Source of the DNA: JBGOUV01 sp041477815
GTDB taxonomy: Bacteria; Acidobacteriota; Terriglobia; Bryobacterales; JACQDG01
Direction of reading: 5' to 3'
DNA length: 26,711 bases
Assembly: GCA_041477815.1 (NCBI GenBank)
Contig: JBGOUV010000039.1
Span: 1-26,711, forward strand
A program made the position numbers and the translations under genes. Under the pieces are notes generated by a model. It searched no databases. It was given only the letters and a program-made list of their open reading frames with translations, and was not told the origin of the DNA. Shown here one piece after another: positions 25,659 through 26,711 of this stretch (positions within the stretch are counted from its first letter, which is position 1; the number at the start of each line of letters is the position of its first letter).

Positions 25659-25730
25659 ATGTGCACCGTGCTCCCCGGACGGCATCATCACCATCCCCAC
25701 ACCCTCCGTGTGGGCCGGCGGCCACGGTAA
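25659..25730 (+). CDS. Histidine-rich his operon leader peptide
   Basis: The frame encodes a 23-residue peptide that starts MCTVLPGR, has HHHHPH at residues 9-14 (CAT CAT CAC CAT CCC CAC, 25683-25700), and ends with a basic tail and TAA at 25728-25730. Five histidine codons in six is the signature of an attenuation leader such as HisL of enterobacteria: when charged histidyl-tRNA is scarce the ribosome stalls here and changes RNA folding downstream. It lies between the his promoter and a strong terminator, 67 bases before hisI. No Shine-Dalgarno precedes it and the ATG falls about at the predicted transcription start, so translation is probably leaderless. The sequence is unrelated to enterobacterial HisL apart from the His run, which suggests independent origin. 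Confidence 0.85.
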   Translation: MCTVLPGRHHHHPHTLRVGRRPR

Positions 25731-25763
25731 TCTGAGCAACGAACGAGATTCCCTGCCCGCCGG
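25706..25763 (+). promoter_or_regulatory. Pause hairpin and competing antiterminator of the his attenuator
   Basis: Two exclusive structures are visible. Hairpin 1 pairs ccgt (25706-25709) with acgg (25724-25727) and ggcc (25713-25716) with ggcc (25720-25723). Antiterminator: ccggcgg (25715-25721) pairs perfectly with ccgccgg (25757-25763), helped by aatct (25729-25733) with agatt (25746-25750). A ribosome held on the last His codons would cover the left foot of hairpin 1 and free 25715-25721; a ribosome at the stop codon would cover 25715-25721 itself. This is the classical logic, read from base pairing only. Confidence 0.7.
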
Positions 25764-25787
25764 AGAATGGCTCCTGCGGGCTTTTTT
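25755..25787 (+). terminator. Intrinsic terminator (attenuator) upstream of hisI
   Basis: gcccgccggag (25755-25765) pairs with ctcctgcgggc (25771-25781) with one mismatch around a five-base loop (aatgg), followed directly by six T residues (25782-25787). It is a textbook Rho-independent terminator, placed ten bases before the hisI start, so its natural role is to stop transcription before the structural genes. Its left arm is shared with the antiterminator. Confidence 0.9.
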
Positions 25788-25797
25788 GTTGACTGCT

Positions 25798-26178
25798 ATG
25801 CAACTTGACTTCACGAAACTGGACGGACTGGTCAGCGCGGTGGTGCAGGACGCCACGAGCGGCCGTGTGCTGATGGTCGGTTATATGAATCAGGCGGCGT
25901 TTGAGAAGACGGTCTCGACCGGACTGGTGACCTTCTTCAGTCGCTCGCGGAACAAGCTGTGGACCAAGGGCGAGACTTCGGGCCACACTCTGGCGGTCCG
26001 GGAGATCGCCACCGACTGCGACCAGGACACCGTCCTGATCCAGGCCGAGGCGCATGGGCCGGGCGTCTGCCACAACGGGTACCAGAGTTGCTTCTACCGG
26101 CGCCTCGAAGCGGGGGAGTGGCGCGAGAAGGAGTCGCGCGCCTTTGACCCGGCCGTGGTCTATGGAGGCGGCGCATGA
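25798..26178 (+). CDS. hisI: Phosphoribosyl-AMP cyclohydrolase
   Basis: The 126-residue enzyme opens the purine ring of phosphoribosyl-AMP, the third step of histidine synthesis. Family motifs: VLMVGYMNQAAFEKT, TGLVTFFSRSRNKLWTKGETSG (metal and substrate site), ATDCDQDTVLIQ with the Mg/Zn-binding Asp and Cys residues, and GVCHNGYQSCFYR with the second and third zinc-ligand cysteines. It lacks the HisE pyrophosphohydrolase domain that is fused in enterobacteria. The ATG at 25798 matches the family start; a longer frame would run through the terminator. No Shine-Dalgarno precedes it. Its stop overlaps the hisG ATG as ATGA. Confidence 0.95.
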   Translation: MQLDFTKLDGLVSAVVQDATSGRVLMVGYMNQAAFEKTVSTGLVTFFSRSRNKLWTKGETSGHTLAVREIATDCDQDTVLIQAEAHGPGVCHNGYQSCFYRRLEAGEWREKESRAFDPAVVYGGGA

Positions 26179-26711
26179 AGCTGAAGCTGGGCATCCCCAA
26201 GGGCTCGCTCGAAAACGCCACCGTCGATCTGTTCCGGCGGGCCGGTTATAACATCACCACCTCCAGCCGGTCCTACTTCCCCGCCATCGACGATCCCGAG
26301 ATCGAGTGCATGCTGATCCGTGCTCAGGAGATGGCCCGCTACGTCGAGGACGGCATTCTCGACGCCGGCCTCACCGGCCGCGACTGGGTCCAGGAGAACG
26401 AAGCCGACGTCGTGGCCGTGGCCGACCTGGTCTATGCCAAGCAGAGCTTTGGGAAGGTCCGGTGGGTTCTGGCAGTGCCCGAAGCCTCGGGCCTCGCCTC
26501 GGTGCGGGACCTGGAGGGCAAGATCATTGCCACGGAGCTGGTCCGGACCACGGAGCGGTACCTGGCGCAGAACGGGGTCCAGGCCAAAGTCGAGTTCAGT
26601 TGGGGGGCGACCGAGGTGAAGCCGCCGGTCCTCGCCGACGCCATCGTCGAGGTGACCGAGACCGGCTCGTCGCTCCGGGCCAACAATCTGAAGATCATCG
26701 ATACGGTGATC
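26175..26711 (+). CDS. hisG: ATP phosphoribosyltransferase, N-terminal part (runs off the window)
   Basis: The 179 codons present encode MKLKLGIPKGSLENATVDLF, RAQEMARYVEDGILDAGLTG and RDWVQENEADVV, the start of HisG, the first and feedback-controlled enzyme of histidine synthesis. The segment VRDLEGKIIATELVRTTERYL and TEVKPPVLADAIVEVTETGSSLRANN cover the PRPP-binding region. The style and continuing frame at residue 179 suggest the long HisG form, which carries its own C-terminal regulatory domain and does not need HisZ, but the end lies outside the window. It is translationally coupled to hisI by the ATGA overlap and so falls under the same attenuator. Confidence 0.95.
   Translation, partial: MKLKLGIPKGSLENATVDLFRRAGYNITTSSRSYFPAIDDPEIECMLIRAQEMARYVEDGILDAGLTGRDWVQENEADVVAVADLVYAKQSFGKVRWVLAVPEASGLASVRDLEGKIIATELVRTTERYLAQNGVQAKVEFSWGATEVKPPVLADAIVEVTETGSSLRANNLKIIDTVI

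Overview
The window looks like a chromosomal piece of an Acidobacteriota genome, most likely of the Bryobacterales/Solibacter lineage. The evidence is very high GC with strong GC3 bias, a giant secreted protein carrying the 'Solibacter uncharacterized C-terminal' domain (TIGR03437 type) together with choice-of-anchor D repeats, and short palindromic repeats including one that encodes the PLPDGRG peptide I associate with this lineage. The organism call rests on recognition of families, not on a marker gene.

Layout. Positions 1-376 hold a frameshifted DUF6883-like remnant and a dispersed palindromic repeat. From 377 to about 22434 everything reads on the minus strand. In transcription order (right to left) this is: a decayed DUF433/DUF5615 toxin-antitoxin pair; yip1-like membrane protein, tgt, yajC, secD, secF, tonB, exbB, exbD, exbD and a TPR lipoprotein, all tightly packed; a ~215-bp composite inverted repeat; rel ((p)ppGpp synthetase/hydrolase); a second palindromic repeat; a DUF971 protein, biotin carboxylase and biotin carrier protein; the giant PPC/choice-of-anchor/TIGR03437 protein; a PhoD-type alkaline phosphatase; and a decaheme cytochrome plus an MtrB/PioB-like outer-membrane barrel joined by an ATGA overlap. 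On the plus strand lie a CocE/NonD hydrolase, an orphan ParD antitoxin and, at the right edge, hisI and the start of hisG. A minus-strand VapBC-like pair with a frameshifted toxin sits between parD and the his genes.

How the genes work together. The decaheme cytochrome and barrel form a two-gene porin-cytochrome conduit for moving electrons across the outer membrane. YajC-SecD-SecF drives late steps of Sec export, and TonB-ExbB-ExbD energises outer-membrane transport; both use the proton motive force and seem to be one operon here. The two biotin proteins are the carboxylase half of an acyl-CoA carboxylase whose carboxyltransferase is not in the window.

The most interesting signal is the region 25620-25800 upstream of hisI. 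It holds a near-consensus sigma-70 promoter, a 23-residue leader peptide with five histidines in six codons (HHHHPH), a hairpin after the His codons, a competing antiterminator pairing and a strong intrinsic terminator ending ten bases before hisI. This is a complete ribosome-mediated histidine attenuator in a phylum where I know of no described example, and the leader peptide appears to be read from a leaderless or almost leaderless transcript. The second notable pattern is a 3.7-kb zone (21892-25590) with three toxin-antitoxin modules, in which every recognisable toxin gene is broken or missing.
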